NCBI RefSeq assembly: GCF_004341885.1
Contig: NZ_SLVX01000001.1
Location: 248,001 to 312,000, forward strand
Source of the DNA: Shinella granuli
GTDB lineage: Bacteria; Pseudomonadota; Alphaproteobacteria; Rhizobiales; Rhizobiaceae
DNA: 64,000 nt
Direction of reading: 5' to 3'
Every line of letters starts with the position of its first letter. Within the stretch, counting starts at the first letter, position 1. The notes beneath the pieces are model-generated. The model saw only the letters and a program-made list of their open reading frames with translations. It was not told where the DNA came from and did no database searches. The translations under genes and the position numbers were made by a program. Positions 1-9,250 of the stretch are shown piece after piece.

Positions 1-818
1 CGGCGTCGAGCGCGCTGGTGTTGCCCGCTCCCGGCACGCTGTCGATCGTCAGCGTGATCCAGCGGCAATATACCAATGCGGTCGAGCAGCAGATCGCGCT
101 GTCCACCTCGGCGGCAACGCCCGGCCAGAATTTCATCAGCATCCAGGCCTTCGGCCCGGTGGAGACGACGGCGATGCCCGGCGGCACGCTGGCCTTCAAG
201 CCGGTGCAGCATTCGGCGATCCGAAGCGAGATCCGCGCCGCGCTGCCCGGCCGCGCGCTGGCGATCTCGTCGAATTTCGTGCGCAACAGCTACGGGCCGT
301 TCGGCTACGCCTATGGGCGGGGCGCGGGCGATGACGGCTGCCTCTATGGCTGGCAGCAGATCCGGGCGGACGAGGCGGACCGCGGCAGGCTCAACAGCTA
401 CGGCTCGATCCAGATCCGCCTGCGCGTCTGCCAGTCCGGCGCCGGCGAGAAGGAGTTGGTCGAGATGATGTATGGCTACACCATCGTCGGCGGCTTTTCC
501 GGCACGACCTGGAACCCCTACGGCACGCCGGCCGCGGTCGACAGCGGGATCGGCGGCGGCGAGCCGCTGCGGGTCGCGATCGAGGAGCGCAGGGCGCCGG
601 CGACCGTCGTCGTGGAGACCGGGACGCGCGTGCCGGCGGTCCGCCGCCAGACGGAAAAGCGGCCCGTCGTGCGGCGCGCGGAAGCGCTCGACAGGGGCGA
701 TACCGTCATCGTGCCGTCGCCGACGGGCGGCGCGGTCTCGGAAACGGAAGGGGAGGCCGTCGTGGTGCCGTCACCCGTCTGCGTTACGTCTTCTTCGGGT
801 TCGACAACCTGCAATTGA
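1..818 (+). CDS. bcsN: Cellulose biosynthesis protein BcsN (5' end outside window)
   Basis: The reading frame is already open at the left edge, so the gene starts upstream; the GTG at 18 is probably internal. The visible ~270 residues lack membrane segments and end in a low-complexity Val/Pro/Ser/Thr tail, and they match my recollection of the BcsN family found ahead of bcsA in Rhizobiales. BcsN is needed for or assists cellulose export in this group; its biochemical role is unclear. It precedes bcsA by about 75 bp in the same direction, consistent with one cellulose operon. The missing N-terminus, where a signal peptide or lipobox would sit, cannot be judged. Confidence 0.75.
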   Translation, partial: ASSALVLPAPGTLSIVSVIQRQYTNAVEQQIALSTSAATPGQNFISIQAFGPVETTAMPGGTLAFKPVQHSAIRSEIRAALPGRALAISSNFVRNSYGPFGYAYGRGAGDDGCLYGWQQIRADEADRGRLNSYGSIQIRLRVCQSGAGEKELVEMMYGYTIVGGFSGTTWNPYGTPAAVDSGIGGGEPLRVAIEERRAPATVVVETGTRVPAVRRQTEKRPVVRRAEALDRGDTVIVPSPTGGAVSETEGEAVVVPSPVCVTSSSGSTTCN

Positions 819-894
819 ATAGCGCCTAATTTTTCCTTAACATAATGGGGCGTAAGGTCCCGGGTTGGAACGCTATGACGGCGAAGGACGGCGT

Positions 895-3066
895 ATGAGA
901 CATATCGGCACGATCATCCTGTGGGCACTGGTCTCCGCCCTGGTGATCCTCGTGATCACGCTGCCCATCAACCTGCAGACCCAGCTCGTCGCCAGCATCG
1001 CCGTGGTCACCTTCATGGCTGTCATCAAGGTGCTGCGCGCCGAGGGTATCTGGCGACTGATCGCGCTCGCCTTCGGCACGGCCGTCGTGCTGCGCTATGT
1101 CTACTGGCGCACAACCAGCACGCTGCCGCCGCTGAACCAGCTTGAGAACTTCATTCCCGGCTTCCTGCTCTATCTTGCCGAGATGTACAGCGTGATGATG
1201 CTGGCGCTCAGCCTCTTCGTCGTGGCGATGCCGCTGCCGCCGCGCAAGAGCCGGCTGGCCGAGGAGGGCAGGCTGCCGTCCGTCGATGTCTTCGTGCCGA
1301 GCTACAACGAGGATATCGGCCTTCTCGCCAACACGCTCGCCGCCGCCAAGGCGATGGATTACCCGGCGGACAAGCTCACCGTCTGGCTGCTCGACGACGG
1401 CGGCACGGAGCAGAAGCGCAATGCCGCGGCGGTGATCGAGGCGCAGGTGGCCGAGGCCCGCCACCGCGAGCTCCAGGCGCTCTGCCGCGATCTCGGCGTC
1501 AATTACCTCACCCGCGCCCGCAACGAGCATGCCAAGGCCGGCAACATGAACAACGGCATGCAGCACTCGACCGGCGAGCTGATCGCCGTCTTCGATGCGG
1601 ACCATGCGCCGGCGCGCGATTTCCTGCGCCAGACGGTGGGCTACTTTGCCGACGACCCGAAGCTCTTCCTCGTCCAGACGCCGCATTTCTTCCTCAACCC
1701 GGATCCGCTGGAGCGGAACCTGCGGACCTTCGAGACGATGCCGAGCGAGAACGAGATGTTCTACGGCATCATCCAGCGCGGCCTCGACAAGTGGAACGCT
1801 GCCTTCTTCTGCGGCTCGGCCGCGGTGCTGCGGCGCACCGCGCTCAACGAGGCGGGCGGCTTTTCCGGCCTTTCGATCACCGAGGATTGCGAGACGGCGC
1901 TGGCGCTGCATTCGCGCGGCTGGAACAGCGTCTATGTCGACAAGCCGCTGATCGCCGGCCTGCAGCCCGCCACCTTCGCCAGCTTCATCGGCCAGCGCAG
2001 CCGCTGGGCGCAGGGCATGATGCAGATCCTGCGCTTCCGCTTCCCGCTGTTCAAGCGCGGCCTCTCCGTGCCGCAGCGGCTCTGCTACATGTCGTCGATG
2101 CTGTTCTGGCTGTTTCCCTTCCCGCGCACGATCTTCCTCTTCGCGCCGCTGTTCTACCTGTTCTTCGACCTGGAGATCTTCACGGCCTCCGGCGGCGAAT
2201 TCCTCGGCTATACGCTCGCCTACATGTTCGTGAACCTGATGATGCAGAACTATCTCTACGGCTCGTTCCGCTGGCCCTGGATCTCCGAGCTCTACGAATA
2301 TGTGCAGAGCGTGCATCTCCTGCCCGCCGTCGTCTCGGTCATGCTCAACCCGACCAAGCCGACCTTCAAGGTGACCGCGAAGGACGAGTCGATCCGCGAA
2401 TCGCGGCTTTCGGAGATCAGCCGGCCGTTCTTCGTCATCTTCGCCGTGCTGTTCGTCGCCTTCCTGATGAGCATCTACCGCTTCTATTCCGAGCCCTACA
2501 AGGCCGACGTCACCTTCGTCGTCGGCGGCTGGAACCTGCTCAACCTCATCATCGCCGGCTGCGCGCTCGGCGTCGTGTCGGAGCGCAGCGAACGGGCGGC
2601 GAGCCGGCGCGTGACGGTCAAGCGGCGCTGCACCTTCATCGCCGACGGGCGGGAATATCCCTCCACGTTGGAGAACGTCTCGGCCAACGGCGCGCGCGTG
2701 CAGGTCTTCGGGCTGGAGCCGGACCTTGCGACGGACGCGCGCTGCGCGCTGCGCTTCACCCCCTACGGCGCGGCGCATGAGGAGGTCTTGCCGGTCGACG
2801 TGCGCAATGTCGAAAACCTCGGCAGCGTGGTCGCGGTCGGCTGCCGCTTCATGCCGGAGGTGGCGCGGCACCATTCGCTCGTCGCCGACCTGATCTTTGC
2901 CAATTCCAACCAGTGGAGCGATTTCCAGGTCTCGCGCCGCTACAATCCGGGCCTGTTCCGCGGCTCGCTGTGGTTCCTCGGCATCGCCCTCTACCAGACG
3001 AGCCGCGGCCTTCTCTATCTCGTGCGCAGCTTCGGCGGCGGCCGCAAGAAGGAGGTTGCCTCGTGA
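895..3066 (+). CDS. bcsA: Cellulose synthase catalytic subunit BcsA (UDP-forming)
   Basis: Inner-membrane GT2 processive glycosyltransferase that polymerises UDP-glucose into beta-1,4-glucan and extrudes it through its own membrane channel. The 723-residue product has N-terminal membrane helices, a GT-A domain with the DAD metal/UDP motif (D234, D236), the TED motif at 329-331 and QRSRW at 367-371, more membrane helices, then a C-terminal PilZ domain. The PilZ RxxxR is RAASR at 567-571 and the second motif is NxSxxG (594-599), so c-di-GMP activation is expected. The ATG at 895 is chosen because GAAGGA lies 6 bases upstream; an upstream TTG at 865 has no such site. The stop overlaps the bcsB start. 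Confidence 0.95.
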   Translation: MRHIGTIILWALVSALVILVITLPINLQTQLVASIAVVTFMAVIKVLRAEGIWRLIALAFGTAVVLRYVYWRTTSTLPPLNQLENFIPGFLLYLAEMYSVMMLALSLFVVAMPLPPRKSRLAEEGRLPSVDVFVPSYNEDIGLLANTLAAAKAMDYPADKLTVWLLDDGGTEQKRNAAAVIEAQVAEARHRELQALCRDLGVNYLTRARNEHAKAGNMNNGMQHSTGELIAVFDADHAPARDFLRQTVGYFADDPKLFLVQTPHFFLNPDPLERNLRTFETMPSENEMFYGIIQRGLDKWNAAFFCGSAAVLRRTALNEAGGFSGLSITEDCETALALHSRGWNSVYVDKPLIAGLQPATFASFIGQRSRWAQGMMQILRFRFPLFKRGLSVPQRLCYMSSMLFWLFPFPRTIFLFAPLFYLFFDLEIFTASGGEFLGYTLAYMFVNLMMQNYLYGSFRWPWISELYEYVQSVHLLPAVVSVMLNPTKPTFKVTAKDESIRESRLSEISRPFFVIFAVLFVAFLMSIYRFYSEPYKADVTFVVGGWNLLNLIIAGCALGVVSERSERAASRRVTVKRRCTFIADGREYPSTLENVSANGARVQVFGLEPDLATDARCALRFTPYGAAHEEVLPVDVRNVENLGSVVAVGCRFMPEVARHHSLVADLIFANSNQWSDFQVSRRYNPGLFRGSLWFLGIALYQTSRGLLYLVRSFGGGRKKEVAS

Positions 3067-5414
3067 TGCTCCTGCCCGTCAGGGCCGCGCTTTGCGGCCT
3101 CACCTTCTCGCTCTGCGCATCCGTCGCCCTCGCGCAGGATACCTCCGTTCCCTTCGACATGTCCGGCGAACGCGGCCCTGCCGTCGAGAACACGCCGGCG
3201 ACGGAGGAAAACACCCCTGCCGTGCGGGAAACGAAGCAGCCGGAGAAGAAGGCGGCGATGCCCGATCTTTCCACCCGGCGCTATATCGTTCCGGCGACGT
3301 CGCTGCTTCTGGAAGGGGAGGTCGCAAGCCAGTCCTTCCCGCTCTTCCTGACCCCGCAACAGGCGGGCAGCGCGACGGCGATCAATCTCGGCTATTCCAA
3401 TGCCGTCGTGGTGGCCCCGGAGGCCTCGCGGCTCACCGTCATCGTCAACGACACGGTCGTCGGCGAGCTGCCGGTCCAGTCCGCGGAAGGCATCAAGGAC
3501 GTGCGCTTCGACCTGCCGGCGGGCCTCCTGCGCCCCGGCGTCAACCGGGTGACCTTCAACGCCGTGCACCGCCACCGGACGGATTGCACGATCCGCTCGA
3601 CCTATGATCTCTGGACGTCGCTCGACCCGTCGCGCACCTATCTGACGGTGCCGCGCGACACGAGCGGCCGCCTCCTGACGACCGACGACATCGCCGCTAT
3701 CGGCCTCGGGCCGACGGGGCAGACGAAATTCGTCATGGTCGTGCCGGAAATGGGCCAGCCCGTCGCCACCAATGCGCTGATGCGGCTCAGCCAGGGGCTG
3801 GCGCTGATCGCGAAGATGCCGAACCAGACCTTCGACATCACCGATACGCTGCCGTTGGCGGCGGGGGCCGGGGAGTTGACGGTGCTGGTCGGCACGGCCG
3901 GCAATCTGGCGGCGCTGCTGCCGGGCCTGCCCGCGACGGCGCGCTCCTCGGCCGTCGCCACCTTCGTCGATGCGCCGGACGGCGACCGCAAGGTCTTCGT
4001 CGTCAGCGGGCCGGACTGGCCGTCGATCGAGGGCGCGGTGGAAGGCATGGTCTCGCCCATCGACCGGCCGCTCGGCGTGACGCGCGAAGCGCTCAGCGTG
4101 CGCCAGCGCAACGGCGCGGACATGCCGCTCATCCTGGGGGAGACGTCGCCGACCTTCGCCTCGCTCGGCGTGCGCACCGGCGAATTCAGCGGCCGGCGCT
4201 ATCGCATCGGCTTCGACGTCGGCATTCCCTCGGATTTCTATGCGGATGCCTATGGCGAGGCGACGCTGCTGCTTGATGCGGCCTATTCGCCCGAAGTGTT
4301 GCCGGGCAGCCATATCGACATCTATGTGAACGGCAACATCGCCACGACCGTGCCGATCACCAACCGCAACGGCGGCATCTTCCGCCATCTGCCGATCCGC
4401 GTGACCATGCGGCATTTCCGGCCGGGGCCGAACCGCATCGACATCGAGACCGCGCTCCTGACCGAGGCGGACAAGATCTGCGCACCGGGCGCCAGCGCCA
4501 GCGACGAGCCGCGCTTCGCGCTGTTCGATACCTCCGAGTTCCGCATGCCGCGCTTTGCCCGCGTCGCGCAGCTTCCCAGCCTTGCCGCCCTGTCGGGCAC
4601 GGGCTTTCCCTATAACGGCCAGGCCGATCCGGTGGCGCTCTATCTCGACCGCCTCGATGCGGACACGCTTTCGACCAGCGCGACCTTCCTCGGCAAGATG
4701 GCGGTGTCGAGCGGGCGGGCGCTGCAGGTGCGTCCGGAATCCTCGGCGCTCGCCATCGGCGAACGCAATGCCATCCTGGTCGGCACGATCTCGCAGCTTC
4801 CCCCGCTCGTGCTCGGCCAGACGCATATCGCCGCCGAAAGCGCCTCCGCCTGGGGTGGGCCGGCCGATGGCGGCGCGCAGCACGGCGCGACCCAAGACGC
4901 CATCGACGAGTGGCAGTCGCGCGTGCGCGGCGGTTCCTGGCGCGGGCAGATTTCCGCGCTGGAGGCCTGGCTGCAGGAGACCTTCGACATCCCGCTCGCC
5001 TCACTCCGCCTGCTGCCCGGCGAAGAACCGCTCGTGGCGCCCGGCGATACGGCGCGCTTCCTCGTTGCGCAGGGCAACAGCCCTGACGAGAGCGCGACCT
5101 GGACCGTGCTCTCCGCGCCGACCGGCGCCGACCTCAAGGCCGGCATGGTCGCGGTCGCGCAGGACGAACGCTGGCAGCAGCTCGACGGCTATGTCAGCCT
5201 GGACAGCAAGGACGCGGATGCGCTCGACACGCGCCCGGTCAGCCGCACCCGCTTCGTGGCGACGCAGCCCTGGACCTTCTCCAACATGCGGCTGGTCGCG
5301 GCGAACTGGCTGTCCTCCAACATCCTCGCCTATGCGGCGGTGTTCTGCGTCCTGTCGATCCTGCTCGGCATCGCCACGTCCGGCCTCCTGCGCCGCTTCG
5401 GTAGGGAAGTCTGA
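3066..5414 (+). CDS. bcsB: Cellulose synthase regulatory subunit BcsB
   Basis: Periplasmic, membrane-anchored partner of BcsA that guides the glucan chain across the periplasm. The 782-residue product begins with a signal peptide (hydrophobic core about residues 8-20, cleavage after AQ or ALA), contains the alternating carbohydrate-binding and flavodoxin-like regions expected of BcsB, and ends with one transmembrane helix (about 755-775) followed by a short basic tail. The start ATG overlaps the bcsA stop in TGATG; a GTG three bases earlier at 3063 is equally reachable from the AAGGAGG at 3049-3055. Translational coupling with bcsA fits the 1:1 complex. Confidence 0.93.
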   Translation: MLLPVRAALCGLTFSLCASVALAQDTSVPFDMSGERGPAVENTPATEENTPAVRETKQPEKKAAMPDLSTRRYIVPATSLLLEGEVASQSFPLFLTPQQAGSATAINLGYSNAVVVAPEASRLTVIVNDTVVGELPVQSAEGIKDVRFDLPAGLLRPGVNRVTFNAVHRHRTDCTIRSTYDLWTSLDPSRTYLTVPRDTSGRLLTTDDIAAIGLGPTGQTKFVMVVPEMGQPVATNALMRLSQGLALIAKMPNQTFDITDTLPLAAGAGELTVLVGTAGNLAALLPGLPATARSSAVATFVDAPDGDRKVFVVSGPDWPSIEGAVEGMVSPIDRPLGVTREALSVRQRNGADMPLILGETSPTFASLGVRTGEFSGRRYRIGFDVGIPSDFYADAYGEATLLLDAAYSPEVLPGSHIDIYVNGNIATTVPITNRNGGIFRHLPIRVTMRHFRPGPNRIDIETALLTEADKICAPGASASDEPRFALFDTSEFRMPRFARVAQLPSLAALSGTGFPYNGQADPVALYLDRLDADTLSTSATFLGKMAVSSGRALQVRPESSALAIGERNAILVGTISQLPPLVLGQTHIAAESASAWGGPADGGAQHGATQDAIDEWQSRVRGGSWRGQISALEAWLQETFDIPLASLRLLPGEEPLVAPGDTARFLVAQGNSPDESATWTVLSAPTGADLKAGMVAVAQDERWQQLDGYVSLDSKDADALDTRPVSRTRFVATQPWTFSNMRLVAANWLSSNILAYAAVFCVLSILLGIATSGLLRRFGREV

Positions 5415-5436
5415 GGGGGCCTGTTTACCGACGGTT

Positions 5437-5451
5437 AACCCTATCGGGGTT
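5437..5451 (+). terminator. Weak hairpin after bcsB
   Basis: AACCC and GGGTT pair around a 5-base loop and are followed by TTAT, 22 bases after the bcsB stop. The stem is short, so this may only attenuate transcription into the TPR gene 180 bp downstream. Confidence 0.25.
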
Positions 5452-5628
5452 TTATCACGATTGATTGGCTCTTCCCGGGGGCGGGGCGAGATGTCCCGCC
5501 GTTCATGGCGCATGGTGTCGCCGCGGACCGGGGCGGGCCGATTTGAAGTTGGAATGTTGCAGCGCCCCTCGTGCGTCATGACCGATGCCCGGCGCTGTAT
5601 GGCAGTGATGGACCGAAGGAAATTCGGG

Positions 5629-7800
5629 ATGAAGTCGATCCTCGTGGCGCTCGTCATCGTCTCCGCCGGCGCGGCCAGTGTCGCAGGCGTATCCTTCGGC
5701 GTGCCTGCCGGTCTGGTGAAGGGCCTGCCGCGCCTTGGTGCGGGAACCGACGGCGTCACCACCGGCAGCCTCGATGAAGCGCCGGCTGCCCTGACGAAGC
5801 AGCCGCGCGTGGAAATCGCGCAGGCGCAGCAGACCGGACAGGCGGCCGGCACCGGCACGGAGCCGACGCCCGTCGTGGAGGTCACGCAGAACAAGCCGAT
5901 CGTCGACGAAAGCGCATTGCGCTACTTCGCCGCCCGCGGTGACACCGCCCGGCTGAATGCGGAGATCGCCCGGCTGCGCGCGCTCTATCCCACCTGGACA
6001 CCGCCGGAAAACCCGCTCGCCGTGCCGGTCAACGAGGACCGGCAGCTCGAGGAGATGTGGGCGCTCTATGCCCAGTCGCGCTACGCGGACGTGCGCGCGG
6101 CGATCGCCCGGCGCCAGCAGGACGACCCGCAATGGACGCCGCCAGCCGACCTCGTCGAGCGCCTCGACGTGGCGGAGAAGCGCGCCGAGCTGGTGGCCGC
6201 CTCCAATGCGGGGCGCAGCGAGGATGTCGTGCGCCTCGGCGCGGAGACGCCGAGCCTGCTCACCTGCTCGGATGCGGATGTGCTCTGGCGCGTCGCCGAG
6301 GCCTTCGTGAAGACCGAGCGCGTGCAGCGCGCCAAGGATGCCTACGGCTACATGCTCGACAATTGCTCGGACGGGCCGATCCGTGTCGCCACCGTGCAGA
6401 AGGCCTCGACCCTGCTCGGCTATGCCGACATGCAGGATCTCATCGCCCGCGAGCGCACCGGCGCCGATGGCGTCAAGGAATTCGACACGATCCGCAACGA
6501 TCTCGCCCGCCGCTTCGTCGGCGAGGGCGACGAGGACGCGGCGATCACGGTCGCTCCGGCCTATCTGAAGCTCGTCGAGAAGCTGGTGACGGACGAGGGG
6601 CTCGCCTCCGATGCGCTGCTGCTCGGCTGGTATCACCTCCGGCGCGAGCAGAATGCGCTGGCCGAACCCTTCTTCCGCAAGGCGCGCGCCGTCGAGGATT
6701 CCGCCTCGGCCTCGCAGGGCCTCGCCCTCATCCTTCTCGCGCGCAAGATGCCGGGCGAGGCGGAGGAGGTGATGTATGCCTGGCGCACGACCTCCGACCA
6801 GGCGATGCAGACCTATCTCGCCGCCACTGCCAACCTCCTGGCGCTCGATCCGCCGCCGAAGCTCGACGCCAAGGTGCTCGGCCGCATCGCGCAGGTGACG
6901 CTGGAGGAGAAGCATCCGCAGACCGGCGAGCAGTTCGGCTGGTATGCGCTCGCCATGGACCAGCCGGGCACGGCGGAGGAATGGTTTTCGCAGGTGCTCG
7001 CGTGGAGGGCGGATTACGAGCCTGCCGCCTACGGGCTCGGCGTCGCGCGGTTGAGGCTGGAGGACCGCGCCGGTCTCGCCGCCGTCAAGCAGGCCTGGGC
7101 CGGCCGGTCCGAGCGCATCGCGCTGCTTGGCGAACGGGACACGAGCGGGGATGCCGCGCCGGCGCTACGCGACCGGCAGGCGCGGACCGCCCGCACCGAA
7201 CGCCGCGTGCCGGTGCGCGAAGTGGTCGAGGAGGTCGCCCTGACGCCGCAGCGCGGCGCCCGCACGGCGCGCCGTACGGACGGCGCCGTCGATTGCCGCA
7301 GCACGCGTGATCCCGGCCGCCTCTCGGCGGCGGGTGCGCTCTCGCTCGGCTGGTGCCTGATGGAGATCAACCGGCCGCTGGAGGCCGTGCAGGCCTTTGA
7401 GGCGGCGCTGGCCGGCGAGGGCCGCACGCGCAGCGATGCCGCCTATGGCCAGAGCCTTGCCTATCTGCGCGCCGGGCTGACGAGCGATGCCGCGGTCTCC
7501 GCCACCAAGGCGCGGCTGGAGCAGGGGCGTGTCGCCGAATTGCAGACCGCCATTCTCGGCGATCGCGCCGTCAGCAGTTTTCGCGCGCAACGCTATCGCG
7601 AAACCCTGGTCTTCCTCGACCAGCGCCGCCAGTTCCATGCCGAGCCGGCGGACCTGATGGTGCTGCGCGCCTATGCCTACAAGAATCTCGGCATGCGCGT
7701 CGATGCCATGCGCCTGTTCGAGGCGCTGGGCGAGACCGGCCGGCAGGACGCCATCCGCGCGCTTGCCGAGATGCGCCGCGAGCGGGATGGCCGCAAGTAA
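5629..7800 (+). CDS. TPR-repeat protein of the cellulose cluster
   Basis: A 723-residue protein with one N-terminal hydrophobic segment (residues 3-27, signal anchor or signal peptide), a Gln/Thr/Pro-rich linker to about residue 90, then helical repeats of TPR/Sel1 character to the C-terminus. A basic low-complexity stretch near 510-560 interrupts the repeats. No outer-membrane beta-barrel is visible, so it is not a full BcsC, although the periplasmic TPR scaffold is the part of BcsC it resembles. The ATG at 5629 is preferred because GAAGGA lies 8 bases upstream; ATGs at 5554, 5578, 5599 and 5608 are in frame. It follows bcsB directly and probably scaffolds cellulose export; that role is inferred from position. 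Confidence 0.7.
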   Translation: MKSILVALVIVSAGAASVAGVSFGVPAGLVKGLPRLGAGTDGVTTGSLDEAPAALTKQPRVEIAQAQQTGQAAGTGTEPTPVVEVTQNKPIVDESALRYFAARGDTARLNAEIARLRALYPTWTPPENPLAVPVNEDRQLEEMWALYAQSRYADVRAAIARRQQDDPQWTPPADLVERLDVAEKRAELVAASNAGRSEDVVRLGAETPSLLTCSDADVLWRVAEAFVKTERVQRAKDAYGYMLDNCSDGPIRVATVQKASTLLGYADMQDLIARERTGADGVKEFDTIRNDLARRFVGEGDEDAAITVAPAYLKLVEKLVTDEGLASDALLLGWYHLRREQNALAEPFFRKARAVEDSASASQGLALILLARKMPGEAEEVMYAWRTTSDQAMQTYLAATANLLALDPPPKLDAKVLGRIAQVTLEEKHPQTGEQFGWYALAMDQPGTAEEWFSQVLAWRADYEPAAYGLGVARLRLEDRAGLAAVKQAWAGRSERIALLGERDTSGDAAPALRDRQARTARTERRVPVREVVEEVALTPQRGARTARRTDGAVDCRSTRDPGRLSAAGALSLGWCLMEINRPLEAVQAFEAALAGEGRTRSDAAYGQSLAYLRAGLTSDAAVSATKARLEQGRVAELQTAILGDRAVSSFRAQRYRETLVFLDQRRQFHAEPADLMVLRAYAYKNLGMRVDAMRLFEALGETGRQDAIRALAEMRRERDGRK

Positions 7801-7835
7801 CGCTATTTGGCCGCAATCCTTGCGGAGGATGATGC

Positions 7836-8216
7836 ATGCGCCTTCGAACCCTTGCCCTTGCCGCCGTGCTGCCCCTGTTCGCCTCTCCGCTCGCTGCCGC
7901 GGAGGAGCGCTATGTCGTCTGCGACAACGGCCTTCGCTGTGTGACGGCGCCATGCCCGTCCTCCGCCATCCGCAATCTCGACAGCGGTGCGGAAACGCGC
8001 GGCGTCTCCCCTGATATCGACGGGTTGGCCGAATCGGACCGGCAGCGCATCCGCGAGACGGATGCACTCTACTACGGCCGGCTTGTCCTGCGTGGCCATG
8101 TCGAGGATCGCGACCAGGAGATCGCCGGCCGGCGGCAGAGCCTGCCGGTCCTCGTCGTCACCGGCATCGAGCGCGAGGCCACGGCCGATGAACGGCGGCA
8201 CTGCCGCGCCGGCTAG
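7836..8216 (+). CDS. Small secreted Cys-containing protein, function unknown
   Basis: I do not recognise a family. The 126-residue product starts with a clear signal peptide (hydrophobic residues 5-20, cleavage near AAA-EE). The mature N-terminus has three cysteines in CDNGLRCVTAPC and a fourth lies four residues from the C-terminus, suggesting two periplasmic disulfides. A GGAGGA site sits 6 bases before the ATG. It begins 35 bp after the TPR gene on the same strand, so it may be the last gene of the cellulose operon. Confidence 0.6.
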   Translation: MRLRTLALAAVLPLFASPLAAAEERYVVCDNGLRCVTAPCPSSAIRNLDSGAETRGVSPDIDGLAESDRQRIRETDALYYGRLVLRGHVEDRDQEIAGRRQSLPVLVVTGIEREATADERRHCRAG

Positions 8217-8227
8217 CCGTTGGGCAT

Positions 8228-8887
8228 CTAGTCGCGATCGGGCGCCCCGAGCGGGAAGAACTTCCGGAAGGGCCGGGCTTCGTCCACGGCGCGGGCGAAG
8301 GAGGGGCGGGCGAGCAGGCGTTTGCGATAGGCATGCACATTGGCGAAGGCCGGGTCGATGGCGTGCGTCCAGTCCGCATAGAAGAGGAAGGGAGCGGCGC
8401 CGCAGTCGGCCAGCGTGAAGGTGTCGCCCGTGACCCAGATCCGGCCGTCCATGTGGGTATCGAGCCAGGCATAGGCCGTTTCCAGCATGTCGCGCGCATC
8501 CTTCTCGCCGTAGGGATCGCGGTTCTCCTCAGGCCGGATGGCGTTGAAGACGATCCTCTGCTGCGGCGTCGAGACGTAGTTGTCGAAGAAGCGGTCGAGC
8601 ATGCGCACCTCGATCGCCGCCTTCGGATCGTCGGGAATGAGCTTTACCGGCCCGGGGTGATAAAGCCCGAGATATTCGATGACGATGCTCGCCTCGACGA
8701 TCGTCCGGTCGCCGTCGACGAGGATCGGGAAGCGCTTGATCGGCCAGCGCCTTTCGAAATCCGCGAGCGTTTCGGCGTCGTTGTGGTCGAGCAGGCGGTA
8801 GTCGAAATCGGTGCCGTTTTCATAAAGCGCGATCAGCACCTTCTGGCAGTAGCTGGAAAAGGGATGAGCATACAGAACGGGTTTCAT
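8228..8887 (-). CDS. Glutathione S-transferase family protein
   Basis: A 219-residue cytosolic protein with a thioredoxin-like N-terminal domain beginning KPVLYAHPFSSYCQKV, where the Ser/Cys near residues 10-13 is the expected glutathione-activating position, followed by the family's cis-Pro region (RFPILVDG), the acidic/Ser motif (VEASIVIEYL) and an all-helical C-terminal domain. Substrate is unknown. The start at 8887 has GGAGGT just upstream; an in-frame extension beyond it lacks support. It is convergent with the secreted protein gene, 11 bp away. Confidence 0.85.
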   Translation of the reverse strand: MKPVLYAHPFSSYCQKVLIALYENGTDFDYRLLDHNDAETLADFERRWPIKRFPILVDGDRTIVEASIVIEYLGLYHPGPVKLIPDDPKAAIEVRMLDRFFDNYVSTPQQRIVFNAIRPEENRDPYGEKDARDMLETAYAWLDTHMDGRIWVTGDTFTLADCGAAPFLFYADWTHAIDPAFANVHAYRKRLLARPSFARAVDEARPFRKFFPLGAPDRD

Positions 8888-8947
8888 GGCAACCTCCGCG
8901 TCTGCGGACGTTGTCGCAAATCTGATTGCGTTTTGCAATCGGTTTTT

Positions 8948-9091
8948 TCATCCCGCGCGCAGCAGCAGCACCTGCCTCAGATCCTGGCCATGCGGCCTTG
9001 AAAATTGCATCTGGGCGAGGGGGATCGACAGGACCAGGAAGACCAGGGCCGTCACGAACAGCATTCCCGGATGCAGCAGTCTCGATTTCAC
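8948..9091 (-). CDS. Putative 47-residue single-pass membrane protein
   Basis: A short ORF with a GTG start at 9091 preceded by GAGGT about 5 bases upstream. The product has a basic N-terminus (MKSRLLHPG), one hydrophobic helix (about residues 10-26) and a polar basic tail, the form of a small inner-membrane protein. It occupies most of the otherwise empty 8888-9250 gap, upstream of the GST gene and divergent from eptA. Conservation has not been tested, so it remains a candidate gene. Confidence 0.4.
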   Translation of the reverse strand: MKSRLLHPGMLFVTALVFLVLSIPLAQMQFSRPHGQDLRQVLLLRAG

Positions 9092-9150
9092 GCGTCACCT
9101 CACATTCGAACAGCCGTCTTGTCCGCCACCAACCTGACGCGGCGCTGAAC

Positions 9151-9182
9151 GCGGCCGTCAGCTCGTTCAGGCGGCTGTCAGC
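9151..9182 (+). promoter_or_regulatory. 20-bp-spaced direct repeats upstream of eptA
   Basis: GCGGCCGTCAGC (9151-9162) recurs as GCGGCTGTCAGC (9171-9182), a 20-bp period equal to about two helical turns, 70-100 bp before the eptA start. OmpR-family regulators bind direct repeats on one face of the helix, and such a regulator lies two genes downstream, so this is a plausible operator. No experiment or conserved consensus is at hand. Confidence 0.35.
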
Positions 9183-9250
9183 TTCGCGGGGCAGGGAGGC
9201 GCGGGATGGCGGCCCGCGGGCTGCCTGAGACGCTTTCGAAAGGACATCCG

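Noticed and set aside
826-2874. 682-residue open frame on the minus strand opposite bcsA
   Set aside because: Low-complexity His/Arg/Glu-rich shadow of a high-G+C gene; bcsA on the other strand is unmistakable.
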